A stretch of DNA of 22,294 nt, taken from positions 1 to 22,294 of the forward strand of contig CAJTTA010000035.1 in the NCBI GenBank assembly GCA_910579305.1, written 5' to 3'. Positions 1 through 7,240 of this stretch are shown here, one piece after another. A program made the translations under genes and the position numbers. Each line of letters starts with the position of its first letter. The stretch's first letter is position 1. The stretch is from an uncultured Muribaculaceae bacterium. Its GTDB lineage: Bacteria; Bacteroidota; Bacteroidia; Bacteroidales; Muribaculaceae. The notes below the pieces were generated by a model. That model was not told the origin of the DNA. It made no database searches and worked only from the letters and a program-made list of their open reading frames with translations.

Positions 1-89
1 CGCATAGCTCGCTATGCTCCTTCCTCAACTCGCGGAATTCCCTCAAAAAATCCTCCCAGCCTTAATTTGATTTAAATTCAAACACTCTC
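1..89 (+). mobile_element. MITE-like palindromic element, copy 1 (right part, cut by window edge)
   Basis: This is nearly identical to the right half of the two complete elements at 9184-9378 and 13684-13877. It carries the central hairpin (GCATAG-CTCG-CTATGC), the GCGGAATTC block and the right terminal repeat ending CAAACACTCTC. The next three bases (90-92) are TAA, matching the 3-bp TNA duplications seen around the complete copies. The left part lies outside the window. No coding capacity. Confidence 0.85.
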
Positions 90-136
90 TAAGACACACA
101 GGGCCTTATGTGAGTGCGGGGTCTAAGGAGGGGCGG

Positions 137-167
137 TTGGATTGTTCGATTATTTTTCTTAATTTTG
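137..167 (+). promoter_or_regulatory. Bacteroidota-type promoter for the AlbA_2 gene
   Basis: TTG at 137-139, exactly 20 bp, then TAATTTTG at 160-167, matching the Bacteroidota sigma-ABfr -33/-7 consensus. Transcription would start near 173. It lies between the repeat end and the gene, so repeat copy 1 did not remove the gene's promoter. Confidence 0.65.
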
Positions 168-222
168 TGGATGATACCCTGAGTTGAGACACACAGAGCC
201 CCAACCGTTAAATGTTGCAATT

Positions 223-2670
223 ATGACAGGATACAAAGCCCCTGCTTTCTGGCTGCAAGTGCGAGAAAATTATATTATTGACAATTTCGATGCGATGGTG
301 GATTATCTTTACGGCTACAGATATTCGCCTGATGAGTTGTTGCCTGAAGAGCTTGATGCCACGCTCCGGTGCCTTGAGTCGCTTTTGCTCGGTCTTAATG
401 ACAAGATCTCGGCAAGTTCCTTCTACGAGCCTTTTTCATTTGATCTTTTCCCGGGTAAGGATCTCGATCTCGCGCGCCTTTCCGCTCTCTATGAAGTGGG
501 GATACTTGGACTGCATAAGTTCGGGCGCAGCCCGCATAGACTCATTCTCGGTTTTATCAATCTTATCTTCCGCTCCGGAAAGACTTTCCGCAATGAGGTG
601 GTGAAGAAATTATGGGATATAGCGGTGGCAGCTGTCAGAGGATATGAGTTTGTCAATCTCGGGTTGTCGTGGAATGATATAAAGAGCCGCAACATGAGCA
701 ATTTCTGTATCATGATAGAGAAGTGTGCGGCTCATGTGTCATTCCGGGTGCCGGCATCGGGAGAGTGCATGAAATATTATGAAAACGAGGGACTTGTGTG
801 TTTCGGCAATGAGACGGTTGTCTCCGATGTGAACCTCGATACGTATCTGCGCTCGGAGACATCCGATCTTGTGAATCTCGTGGGCCTGCTCAAGGTGCGG
901 GTGAAGAGGGAAGACAGGCTGCGCCACAACACATTCGATGAGCTGGTGCAGTCATCCAAGGCGCTATTCAATAATCTTCACGGCTTCCGTCCCACTCCTG
1001 GCAGGAATGAGAAGGAGTATGCCGACGGCGATGAGATATTTGTGAGGGTTACTGCGGTTGACGGCTGGCGCATCATGGCTGTTACGGTCGACCCGGAATA
1101 CAAGAGGGTAGCCAGCACGGTCTTTACCGGCTATAAGTTCGACAGGGTGCCGGAGGTGAGGCATCTCATGCGTATCTTGCGTCCCGGCGATATTCTTAAG
1201 GTGAAGTATCATCCTGATGTGAGCATGAAATTCAATCTCGGAGAGATCACGTCGGCCTATTACTGCACCGAGGCCATGGAGCTTGCCGCCCGCAAGATGC
1301 CCTGCATATATGTGGGAGAGTATCCTGCCGGCACTCAGTGGATCACATATGGGGGCTTTATTCTCAGCATCGACAATCAGTATCTTGAGAAATGCAATGA
1401 TGATGTGAGGGACGCCGTGGATATAGCCATAAGTGAAGATAAGCCTCTGATGCTGAATGTGTATTATAAGGTGAACAATCCGTCGGCTATATATGCCAAT
1501 GTAGACATGTCGGGAGGGGAGTGCAAGCACTTCACGGAGGTGGATGCCTGCGAGAACTTCTATGATGATTTCCTGTATTGGTGCGACCGGGAGTGCCCCG
1601 GCTATGGAGTGGACATAAGGGATTATGAGATGCTTGACTCGCGAGATGTGCTCACGCCGCTGGTCAATGCCTTGTGCTATATCATAGAGAATACGCGGAT
1701 GAGTGCCGGAGAGAAATATGAGTATGCCGTGGCAGCGGAGCTTCTGAGCAATATGTGCGGACTCACTCTCAACACTGAGTATCTGCGGCTGTGTCGCCAG
1801 TATCAGAGCCGTCTGCTTGATTTCAGCTGCAACCGCGAGGTGAGGTCTCTGCCGCTTCCCGAAGCACTGAAGGAAAACGCCGATGCCATGGCATGGAGCG
1901 AAATAGTGGGCCATCTTGCCCAGTATAAGGTGAATGAAATAGAGGTGGAGAGCGAAGGGCGCATGCCGCTTGGCGACAAGGTGGCCAAGCTGGTGGAGGC
2001 GGCCAATAATCTCAACGGCACGATATCGCTCTCCGAACAGAATAATATCAAGCTCGTAATAGCCCAGACCCTCAGGGTGGAGGATGAATTTATCCCGCTC
2101 AACACGGAGGCCGAGAATTTCGGCATAGAGAGTCAGGTGCTTGAGTTCAAGCAGTCGATAGTGTTTCCGCCTAAGAGCCACCGCCAGTTTGCAGGGTCGG
2201 CAGCCGATCCCGAGATACAGAAGTGGGCCATACTCAAGGCCGTGTGTGGCTTTATGAACTCCAAGTTTGGCGGCGAGCTGCTGCTGGGAGTCAACGACAA
2301 GGGGTTTGCCACCGGAGTGGATTCCGACTTCGATGAGCTTTACAAGCGCGGGCTCATCAAGGCACCCAATCTTGACAACTATTCCCGCTATGTCACCGAT
2401 GAAATAAAGAAGGCATTCTGCGAGTATGACTCCGATCGCTCTGCCTCCGACATACACTTCAATAATGTCTCCTACAGCCAGGAGCAGACGGAGAGTGGCA
2501 AATATATCATACGCATCACGGTGCGCCCCAATCCCCGCAAGCCTGTGAGATTCAGGGAAGAGAAGCGTCCCGCGGGAATAGAGGAGAGCTATGTGCGTCT
2601 TAATTGCGAGACCATTGTGCTCACTGCAGAGAAGAAAGATATTGTTGCGGCCGAGAAGTTGCGCCGCTGA
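223..2670 (+). CDS. Large protein with C-terminal AlbA_2 (Schlafen-type) putative nucleic-acid-binding domain
   Basis: 815 residues from ATG 223. The frame is open further upstream to a TTG at 184, but that would leave only about 10 nt of leader from the promoter, so 223 is preferred. Residues about 635-790 form a recognisable AlbA_2 domain: LEFKQS near 640, then the AILKAVCGFMNSKFGGELLLGVND core, the usual E.K / A..N..GG.L..GV pattern. AlbA_2 domains are found in Schlafen-like proteins, predicted regulators and defence-associated proteins and are thought to bind nucleic acid. The first about 630 residues match nothing I recognise. Parts near 275-350 (DGDEIFVRVTAVDG, LRPGDILKVKY) look beta-rich and OB-like, which is only a guess. 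No ATPase or nuclease motif is visible. A carbonic anhydrase follows 26 bp downstream on the same strand, so the two are probably co-transcribed. Gene certain, domain confident, function unknown. Confidence 0.85.
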   Translation: MTGYKAPAFWLQVRENYIIDNFDAMVDYLYGYRYSPDELLPEELDATLRCLESLLLGLNDKISASSFYEPFSFDLFPGKDLDLARLSALYEVGILGLHKFGRSPHRLILGFINLIFRSGKTFRNEVVKKLWDIAVAAVRGYEFVNLGLSWNDIKSRNMSNFCIMIEKCAAHVSFRVPASGECMKYYENEGLVCFGNETVVSDVNLDTYLRSETSDLVNLVGLLKVRVKREDRLRHNTFDELVQSSKALFNNLHGFRPTPGRNEKEYADGDEIFVRVTAVDGWRIMAVTVDPEYKRVASTVFTGYKFDRVPEVRHLMRILRPGDILKVKYHPDVSMKFNLGEITSAYYCTEAMELAARKMPCIYVGEYPAGTQWITYGGFILSIDNQYLEKCNDDVRDAVDIAISEDKPLMLNVYYKVNNPSAIYANVDMSGGECKHFTEVDACENFYDDFLYWCDRECPGYGVDIRDYEMLDSRDVLTPLVNALCYIIENTRMSAGEKYEYAVAAELLSNMCGLTLNTEYLRLCRQYQSRLLDFSCNREVRSLPLPEALKENADAMAWSEIVGHLAQYKVNEIEVESEGRMPLGDKVAKLVEAANNLNGTISLSEQNNIKLVIAQTLRVEDEFIPLNTEAENFGIESQVLEFKQSIVFPPKSHRQFAGSAADPEIQKWAILKAVCGFMNSKFGGELLLGVNDKGFATGVDSDFDELYKRGLIKAPNLDNYSRYVTDEIKKAFCEYDSDRSASDIHFNNVSYSQEQTESGKYIIRITVRPNPRKPVRFREEKRPAGIEESYVRLNCETIVLTAEKKDIVAAEKLRR

Positions 2671-2696
2671 TGACAAGGAAATAAGAGAAAGAGAAT

Positions 2697-3239
2697 ATGA
2701 TAGATGAAATATTGAGCCATAACAGGGACTTTGTGGCCTCCCGAGGCTACGAGAGGTTTCGCACCTCCAAGTATCCCGACAAGAAAATAGCCATAGTGAC
2801 CTGCATGGACACCCGCCTTGTGGAGCTCCTGCCTGCAGCTTTAGGGATAAGAAACGGCGATGTCAAAATCATCAAGAATGCCGGCGGCACGATCACCAAT
2901 CCGTTTGACTCCACGATGCGCTCGCTTCTTGTGGCTGTATATGAGCTGGGAGTCAATGAGATCATGGTGATAGGTCATACGGGCTGCGGCGTGCAAGGCA
3001 TGAACTCCGCCGAGATGCTCTCGCTGATGCGAGAGCGGGGAGTGGATGAGGAGCATATATCGCTGATGCGGCATTGCGGCATAGATCTCGATGGATGGCT
3101 CCACGGCTTTGAGGACACGGATGAGGCTGTGCGCGAGACCGTTGACCTCATTTCCCACCATCCGCTCATGCCCGGAGATGTGCGCACTGCAGGCTATATC
3201 CTTGATTCGGAGACAGGTGCGCTTCGCGCTCTTGAATAG
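2697..3239 (+). CDS. Beta-class carbonic anhydrase family protein
   Basis: 180 residues. Beta-carbonic anhydrases interconvert CO2 and bicarbonate using zinc held by two Cys and one His. The motif CMDTR gives Cys36, Asp38 and Arg40, and GHTGCG gives His94 and Cys97, so all zinc ligands and the Asp/Arg dyad are present. The length fits the short cytoplasmic (YtiB-like) branch. No signal peptide is seen. It starts 26 bp after the AlbA_2 gene with no promoter motif between them, suggesting one operon, although no functional link is obvious. It ends before a strong palindrome that faces the tRNA-Pro gene. Some members of this branch have uncertain activity, so catalysis is inferred from the conserved residues. 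Confidence 0.9.
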   Translation: MIDEILSHNRDFVASRGYERFRTSKYPDKKIAIVTCMDTRLVELLPAALGIRNGDVKIIKNAGGTITNPFDSTMRSLLVAVYELGVNEIMVIGHTGCGVQGMNSAEMLSLMRERGVDEEHISLMRHCGIDLDGWLHGFEDTDEAVRETVDLISHHPLMPGDVRTAGYILDSETGALRALE

Positions 3240-3277
3240 TGATGCGTAATTCCGGAGCCTCTGACGGACATGATATA

Positions 3278-3323
3278 AAACAGCAATCCGGCTTGAATCG
3301 CGATTCAAGCCGGATTGCTGTTT
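3278..3323. terminator. Perfect 46-bp palindrome, probable bidirectional terminator
   Basis: Two 23-bp arms (3278-3300 and 3301-3323) are exactly complementary with no spacer. It sits between the convergent carbonic anhydrase gene and tRNA-Pro. Read on the minus strand, the hairpin is followed by TTTTATATC, a reasonable U-tract for ending the tRNA transcript. On the plus strand the tail is only TTT. Confidence 0.7.
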
Positions 3324-3331
3324 CCGAATAG

Positions 3332-3404
3332 TCGGGGTTAGGCGATTCGAACGCCCGACCTCTACGTCCCGAACGTAGCGCGCTACCAACTGCGCTAAAC
3401 CCCG
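3332..3404 (-). tRNA. tRNA-Pro (anticodon CGG)
   Basis: 73 nt on the minus strand. Acceptor arms CGGGGTT/AACCCCG, D-stem GCGC/GCGC, anticodon stem CTACG/CGTAG with loop TTCGGGA (anticodon CGG, reading CCG), T-arm GGGCG-TTCGAAT-CGCCT, discriminator A. G37 next to the anticodon is expected for tRNA-Pro. The CCA end is not encoded. It has its own promoter at 3484-3516 and a palindromic terminator downstream. Confidence 0.95.
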
Positions 3405-3483
3405 AGTGATATGATCCGAAATCTCCGGTTAAGAAGATCTCTTCTTGCACAATGAAGCCTGATGTGACTCCTCTTTGCGTCTG

Positions 3484-3516
3484 CAAAGTTACATATAAAT
3501 TTTATCATGACCAAAA
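3484..3516 (-). promoter_or_regulatory. Promoter for tRNA-Pro
   Basis: On the minus strand, TTTTG, then 20 nt, then TAACTTTG (complement of 3484-3491). Perfect Bacteroidota -33/-7 spacing, about 80 nt upstream of the mature tRNA 5' end. Confidence 0.7.
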
Positions 3517-3587
3517 TTTGACATTCAAATTTCATGAAATTCCTAAATTGTGCCTTGCAAGAATCAATCGGGGGAATAGGTACCGGT

Positions 3588-3665
3588 TCAGTTGATGTCA
3601 CTTCCATCTTTGAGCGCTGGCCCCAGCCAAGCCAAGACGCATAGGATTATGATAAGAAAAGTCAT
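3588..3665 (-). CDS. Possible 25-residue hydrophobic membrane peptide
   Basis: On the minus strand an ATG at 3663-3665 opens a 25-codon frame beginning MTFLIIILCVLAWLG and ending in a charged tail (KDGSDIN) before TGA. A TAACTTTG -7-like box (complement of 3697-3704) lies about 30 nt upstream, but I find no -33 element at the right distance. The composition, a single transmembrane-length hydrophobic stretch with a short polar tail, fits a small membrane protein. An ORF this short in a 430-bp gap can arise by chance. I know no family for it. Confidence 0.3.
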   Translation of the reverse strand: MTFLIIILCVLAWLGPALKDGSDIN

Positions 3666-3760
3666 AAGAGTGCAGGATTTAAAAGTTTTTCTGTTGCAAA
3701 GTTAAGAGGCGTTATGTGCCGTTTTTGTGCACAGATGTATTAATAAATGTTATGGGATGA

Positions 3761-3790
3761 TTGTGAAGCGGATAAAAATCATTAACTTTG
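3761..3790 (+). promoter_or_regulatory. Promoter for the DUF4491 gene
   Basis: TTG at 3761-3763, 19 bp, then TAACTTTG at 3783-3790. Transcription would begin around 3796, which rules out the upstream in-frame ATG at 3788 as the start and supports 3839. Confidence 0.65.
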
Positions 3791-3838
3791 CGAAGTGCGG
3801 TCTCAGTATTTGAGAGCAAAGCCGTAAAATGTAACAAT

Positions 3839-4162
3839 ATGAATATGAGCGAAATACTTTCTCAATATCATCTGCTTGGCCTCGTGATAGGCGTGTGCAC
3901 ATTTGCCATAATAGGCATTTTTCATCCCATAACGATTAAGTGTGAGTATTACTTCGGCAGGAGCTGCTGGTGGTGGTTTCTTGTGTTGGGCATGGCCGGC
4001 ATAGTGGCTACGTTGCTCGTGGAAGACGTCTTCTGGTCATCCTTGCTGGGAGTCTTCTCGTTCTCATCTTTCTGGACGATAGGGGAGATCTTTGAGCAGG
4101 AGAAGCGAGTGGCGCGCGGATGGTTTCCGGCCAATCCTGCGAGGAAGAAAAAGAATGGATAA
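3839..4162 (+). CDS. DUF4491 family inner-membrane protein
   Basis: 107 residues from ATG 3839, chosen because the promoter -7 box overlaps the earlier ATG at 3788. The gene matches DUF4491, a small Bacteroidota family of unknown function. Three hydrophobic segments are visible (LGLVIGVCTFAIIGIFHPITI, WWWFLVLGMAGIVATLLV and SSLLGVFSFSSFWTIGEI). The recognisable family features are FHPITIK.EYYFG, a Trp-rich turn, SFSSFW.IGE.FEQ..RV..GWFP.NP, and a basic tail (ARKKKNG). The C-terminus is rich in Lys and Arg, so it is probably cytoplasmic. It stands alone between two oppositely oriented tRNA genes. Confidence 0.8.
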   Translation: MNMSEILSQYHLLGLVIGVCTFAIIGIFHPITIKCEYYFGRSCWWWFLVLGMAGIVATLLVEDVFWSSLLGVFSFSSFWTIGEIFEQEKRVARGWFPANPARKKKNG

Positions 4163-4196
4163 AAACAAAGGAGCCAAATCATGCGACTTGACTCCT
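4161..4196 (-). terminator. Rho-independent terminator of tRNA-Gln
   Basis: On the minus strand, 12-bp arms (4169-4180 and 4185-4196, two G-T wobbles) around ATGC form a hairpin, followed by TTTGTTTTTATCC. It lies 4 nt after the tRNA 3' end and overlaps the last codons of the converging DUF4491 gene. Confidence 0.75.
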
Positions 4197-4199
4197 GGG

Positions 4200-4270
4200 T
4201 TGTCTTACCAGGATTCGAACCTGGACAAACAGAACCAAAACCTGTTGTGCTACCATTACACCATAAGACA
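4200..4270 (-). tRNA. tRNA-Gln (anticodon TTG)
   Basis: 71 nt on the minus strand. Acceptor TGTCTTA/TAAGACA, D-stem GTGT/GCAC, anticodon stem ACAGG/TCTGT with loop TTTTGGT (anticodon TTG, reading CAA), T-arm CCAGG-TTCGAAT-CCTGG, discriminator A. CCA is not encoded. Own promoter and terminator. Confidence 0.95.
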
Positions 4271-4326
4271 GTGTTACTAAAATATCAGTAGCCCGAGGCT
4301 CATGAAGACTCTGCGGTTTAACGCTG

Positions 4327-4358
4327 CAAATTTAGCCAAATTTTTTCGAGTGGCCAAA
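4327..4358 (-). promoter_or_regulatory. Promoter for tRNA-Gln
   Basis: On the minus strand, TTTG (complement of 4355-4358), 20 nt, then TAAATTTG (complement of 4327-4334). Exact consensus, about 55 nt upstream of the tRNA 5' end. Confidence 0.7.
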
Positions 4359-4496
4359 TTTTCATTGTTTTTTTAGGTGAACTATAACTTTTTGCACCTG
4401 CTTACGTTCATATAAATAGTTAATAATAAATAGTGGCGGATGCGGTGTGCGTCTCCGTCAGGTGTAATATAACCCTAAAATTAAGTTTTAATAATT

Positions 4497-5087
4497 ATGG
4501 ATAAATTAAGTTATGCGTGGGGACTGGCCATGGGTCAGCAGCTTCGCGGAATGGGGGTCAATGACCTTGATGTGGAAAGCTACGCCTCCGCAGTGAAATC
4601 TGTGATGGACGGCACCGAGCCCGAGATGAAGCCCGAAGAGGCCCAGAAGCTCATCAACGAATATCTGCAGAAGCTTCAGGGCGAGATGGAAGCCCGCGCG
4701 CGTGAAGTGGGCAGCAAGTTCCTGGCTGAGAACAAGCTGAAGGAGGGTGTGAAGGAGACAGCCTCCGGCCTTCAGTATGTAGTGGAGAAAGAGGGCACAG
4801 GCGCCAAGCCCGGCCCGGAGGATGAAGTGACAGTGCATTACACCGGCAAGCTGCTCGACGGCACAGTGTTTGACTCTTCAGTGTCACGCGGAGAGCCGGC
4901 TACTTTCCCTCTCAACCGAGTGATCCCGGGCTGGACAGAGGGTGTGCAGCTCATGAGCGAGGGAGCGAAGTATACGTTCTTCATCCCCTCCGATCTGGCC
5001 TATGGCCCGCAGGGTGTGCCCAATGCCATTCCTCCCCATTCCACTCTTATCTTTGAAGTGGAGCTCATCAAGGTCAATAACAAATAA
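4497..5087 (+). CDS. FKBP-type peptidyl-prolyl isomerase with N-terminal dimerisation domain (FklB/FkpA-like)
   Basis: 196 residues. Catalyses cis-trans isomerisation of X-Pro bonds to assist folding. Residues 1-90 form an FKBP_N-type helical domain (LSYAWGLAMGQQLRGMG, conserved in Mip/FkpA-like proteins for dimerisation). Residues about 105-193 form a full FKBP domain. The active-site residues are all present: Tyr115, Phe125-Asp126, Val142-Ile143, Trp146 and Tyr169 (VHYTG, FDSS, VIPGWTEG, LAYG). No signal peptide is seen, so it is probably cytoplasmic, unlike the next two FKBP genes. The FKBP lipoprotein gene starts 17 bp downstream, so the two are likely co-transcribed. The promoter is less clear; TAACTTTT near 4385 with TTG about 17 bp upstream is a weak candidate. 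Confidence 0.93.
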   Translation: MDKLSYAWGLAMGQQLRGMGVNDLDVESYASAVKSVMDGTEPEMKPEEAQKLINEYLQKLQGEMEARAREVGSKFLAENKLKEGVKETASGLQYVVEKEGTGAKPGPEDEVTVHYTGKLLDGTVFDSSVSRGEPATFPLNRVIPGWTEGVQLMSEGAKYTFFIPSDLAYGPQGVPNAIPPHSTLIFEVELIKVNNK

Positions 5088-5104
5088 ACAGCCGCAGCAA
5101 AGTA

Positions 5105-5602
5105 ATGAAGAAGATTCTTTTTGTAGCTGCCCTGGGCCTTGTCTTTGCCGCATGCTCAGGCAAGTCAGACGCCGCATCATCCGAGAGTGCGACTCAGGTG
5201 GCAGAGGAGACTGTATCTGCAGTCGAGGCTCCTGAGGCAGCCATGGAGGTGAAGATCGACACCGTAGGCTACACCACCACCGCCAGCGGCCTGAAATATA
5301 AGGAAATCAAGGCAGGTAACGGCGCTCAGCCCGTGGCCTCCGATGTGGTGAAGGTGCATTACACCGGCAAGCATCTCGACGGCAATGTCTTTGATTCATC
5401 CGTAGAGCGCGGAGAGCCTGCAAGCTTCCCTCTCGGTCAGGTAATCCCCGGCTGGACAGAGGGTGTGCAGCTCATGAAGGAAGGCTCGAAATATCAGTTT
5501 ATTATTCCCGCCGGCCTGGCTTACGGCGAGCGTGGCGCAGGCCCGATCAAGCCGGGAGAGACTCTATATTTCGAAGTGGAGTTGCTTGAAGTGGAGAAAT
5601 AA
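5105..5602 (+). CDS. FKBP-type peptidyl-prolyl isomerase lipoprotein
   Basis: 165 residues. A lipoprotein signal (MKKILFVAALGLVFAAC, lipobox Cys17) is followed by an Ala/Ser/Glu-rich linker to about residue 58 and one complete FKBP domain to the C-terminus. VHYTG (Tyr86), FDSS (Phe96-Asp97), VIPGWTEGVQLM and LAYG match the active site of the upstream paralogue almost word for word, pointing to a duplication. Unlike that protein it lacks the helical N domain. The predicted location is membrane-anchored in the periplasm or at the surface. It is followed by a hairpin at 5621-5662 that probably ends the two-gene operon. Confidence 0.93.
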   Translation: MKKILFVAALGLVFAACSGKSDAASSESATQVAEETVSAVEAPEAAMEVKIDTVGYTTTASGLKYKEIKAGNGAQPVASDVVKVHYTGKHLDGNVFDSSVERGEPASFPLGQVIPGWTEGVQLMKEGSKYQFIIPAGLAYGERGAGPIKPGETLYFEVELLEVEK

Positions 5603-5620
5603 ACCTGATTACTATAGCTG

Positions 5621-5662
5621 ATGGCCGGAATGTCGCAGCATGTGCTGTGGCCTTCCGGCCAT
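5621..5662 (+). terminator. Hairpin after the FKBP pair
   Basis: Outer arms ATGGCCGGAA (5621-5630) and TTCCGGCCAT (5653-5662) are exactly complementary, with an inner GCAGCA/TGCTG stem. There is no U-run afterwards, so termination is inferred from stem strength and position. Confidence 0.5.
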
Positions 5663-5717
5663 TATGCTTGCATGTGGAGAGAGTCGCTTCCCGTTGACAT
5701 AAATTAATACACGGTTA

Positions 5718-5749
5718 TTTGCACAGATGAGAGCAATTATGTAATTTTG
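5718..5749 (+). promoter_or_regulatory. Promoter for the small lipoprotein / FKBP-like pair
   Basis: TTTG at 5718-5721, 20 bp, then TAATTTTG at 5742-5749. Transcription would start near 5756, about 25 nt before the ATG at 5781. Confidence 0.7.
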
Positions 5750-5780
5750 TCGTGTGGAACAAATCCGCTTATAGAAATCA

Positions 5781-6107
5781 ATGTATTATAACTTGAGACG
5801 ATATATGCCCCTGGGGGCCTGCTGCGTGCTTCTTGCAGCCTGCGGCTGCAAAGGACGTCATGCCGACGCCACGCCCACAGGCGAGACCGTGGAAGTGGCG
5901 CTGCAAGAGATGACAGCGGCCGACACTGTCGCAGCCCAGCCGGTTGTGCCGGTAGCCGACACTGCCGTGGCGCCGCAGGCTCCGGTTGCAGCACAGAACA
6001 CGGAAATCACCGCCGTTCCTGCCCGCCAGGAGCAGGAAGAAGAGCAGGAGGCGGCACCCTCTGCCCCTGCCGGGCTTCCCGAGCCGGTGCTCCCTGCCGC
6101 CCGCTGA
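5781..6107 (+). CDS. Small Ala/Pro/Glu-rich putative lipoprotein
   Basis: 108 residues with no family I recognise. The N-terminus has a basic stretch (NLRRY), a hydrophobic segment and the lipobox LLAAC (Cys21). The rest is low-complexity and rich in Ala, Pro, Val and Glu, with an acidic run (EQEEEQE) and no hydrophobic core, so it is probably an extended, unstructured periplasmic or surface protein. A well-formed promoter precedes it, and the divergent FKBP lipoprotein gene begins 31 bp after its stop, suggesting a two-gene unit. Confidence 0.65.
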   Translation: MYYNLRRYMPLGACCVLLAACGCKGRHADATPTGETVEVALQEMTAADTVAAQPVVPVADTAVAPQAPVAAQNTEITAVPARQEQEEEQEAAPSAPAGLPEPVLPAAR

Positions 6108-6138
6108 ACAGCTGAATAATTACATAAATAACAATAAT

Positions 6139-6999
6139 ATGAAAATCAAAGTATTGGCGCTCTCTGCAATGAGCGCAGTGATGCTTGCAAGCTGCTCCGG
6201 CAGTTCCGACAAGTGCGCACTCACCGACAAATCCACTCCTGTAGACTCACTCAGCTATGCATTCGGCCAGATGGCAGGCATGCAGCGTGCAGTGACGTTT
6301 GAGCAGGATTCCACACTCAAGAGCGATAAGGCTCAGAAGAATTTCAACACCGGTTTCGATGAAGGCTTCAAGCTCCTTCACGCCGATGATGAAGCCTACA
6401 ATCAGGGCCTTCTCCTCGGCTTGCAGCTGGCCATGCAGGTGCAGGACATGAATAAGAACAGTGGCGTGCAGCTCAGCCGCGACCTGGTGCTCAATGGCTT
6501 CAACACCACAGTGCCCGACAGTGTGGATCCGCGCGAATATCAGAAGATTCAGGAAAAAGCCGGCCGCCTCTTCTCCGCCGTGATGAGCGAGAAGGTAAAG
6601 GGCAAGGTGGAAGAGCTTGCCAAGAAGGGCAAATACCAGAATAAGCAGAATGTGTATTACCTGGTGAACCGTCCCGGTAAGGGCGCCAACCTCACCAACG
6701 GTCAGCAGGCAGTAATCCGCTTCAATATCATGGACAAAGATCACAAGGATCTCATCCCCGGCCTCAAGGAGCAGGAGACTCCCTGGGTTGTGGGTAACGG
6801 ACAGCTCGCTGTGCTCGACAAGGTGCTCCCCATGATGAACGAAGGCGCTTCCTTTGAGGTGCTTGCCACTCCCCAGCAGGCCTTCGGCGCACAGGTGCCC
6901 CCCATGGTCGACCAGAAGGAACCGGTGATCATCACCATCGAGGTAGTGAGCCTTGACGTGCCCGCCGCACCCACCGACAGCGTCGCTGCCGCCAAGTAA
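6139..6999 (+). CDS. Lipoprotein with FKBP N-terminal domain and degenerate FKBP domain
   Basis: 286 residues from ATG 6139. The open frame extends upstream but overlaps the previous gene, and the signal sequence begins at this ATG. Lipobox at Cys19 (MKIKVLALSAMSAVMLASC). PVDSLSYAFGQMAGMQRA and the later helices match the FKBP N-terminal dimerisation domain, with an inserted middle region. The C-terminal about 110 residues keep the FKBP outline (ATPQQAFGAQVPPMV...EPVIITIEVVSLDV) but not the catalytic core: VHYTG reads VIRFNIM, the FDSS position is lost, and the VIPGW segment reads AVLDKVLPMM. It is probably a chaperone-like or structural relative without isomerase activity (inference). It is expected in the periplasm with the FKBP lipoprotein encoded upstream. 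Confidence 0.85.
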   Translation: MKIKVLALSAMSAVMLASCSGSSDKCALTDKSTPVDSLSYAFGQMAGMQRAVTFEQDSTLKSDKAQKNFNTGFDEGFKLLHADDEAYNQGLLLGLQLAMQVQDMNKNSGVQLSRDLVLNGFNTTVPDSVDPREYQKIQEKAGRLFSAVMSEKVKGKVEELAKKGKYQNKQNVYYLVNRPGKGANLTNGQQAVIRFNIMDKDHKDLIPGLKEQETPWVVGNGQLAVLDKVLPMMNEGASFEVLATPQQAFGAQVPPMVDQKEPVIITIEVVSLDVPAAPTDSVAAAK

Positions 7000-7066
7000 G
7001 CGGAATGCGTGACATGCCCCGAATGCATAGACAAGGGGCTGAGATGCAAAAAAATCACCCTTTCTC

Positions 7067-7098
7067 TTTGGTTTTTAACTAAAAAGTGACTAACTTTG
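7067..7098 (+). promoter_or_regulatory. Promoter for the DUF177-rpmF-fabH block
   Basis: TTTG at 7067-7070, 20 bp, then TAACTTTG at 7091-7098. Exact consensus. It gives a leader of about 135 nt before the DUF177 start codon. Confidence 0.7.
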
Positions 7099-7240
7099 TG
7101 CACTTTTTCAGCGTTATGATGGTAGGATGTACTGCCTGAATACGGTGAGGAAGTGCGCAAGTCTTTTATAGTCAGCGCATAAAGCCTCATGCTTCCCGTT
7201 GAGGGGAGTGTGGGTGGTGTTATGTATGATTTCTATGCAT

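Noticed and set aside
93..196. Short direct repeat GACACACAG at 93-101 and 188-196 around the first promoter
   Set aside because: Only 9 bp, imperfect beyond that, with no matching feature; likely chance.
964..2676. 570-codon open frame on the minus strand opposite the AlbA_2 gene
   Set aside because: It is the mirror frame of a well-supported gene with a recognisable domain; its translation is Ile/Leu/His-rich with no motif and no promoter.
3395..3607. 70-codon minus-strand ORF upstream of tRNA-Pro
   Set aside because: It covers the tRNA promoter and the tRNA 5' flank and has no protein-like pattern.
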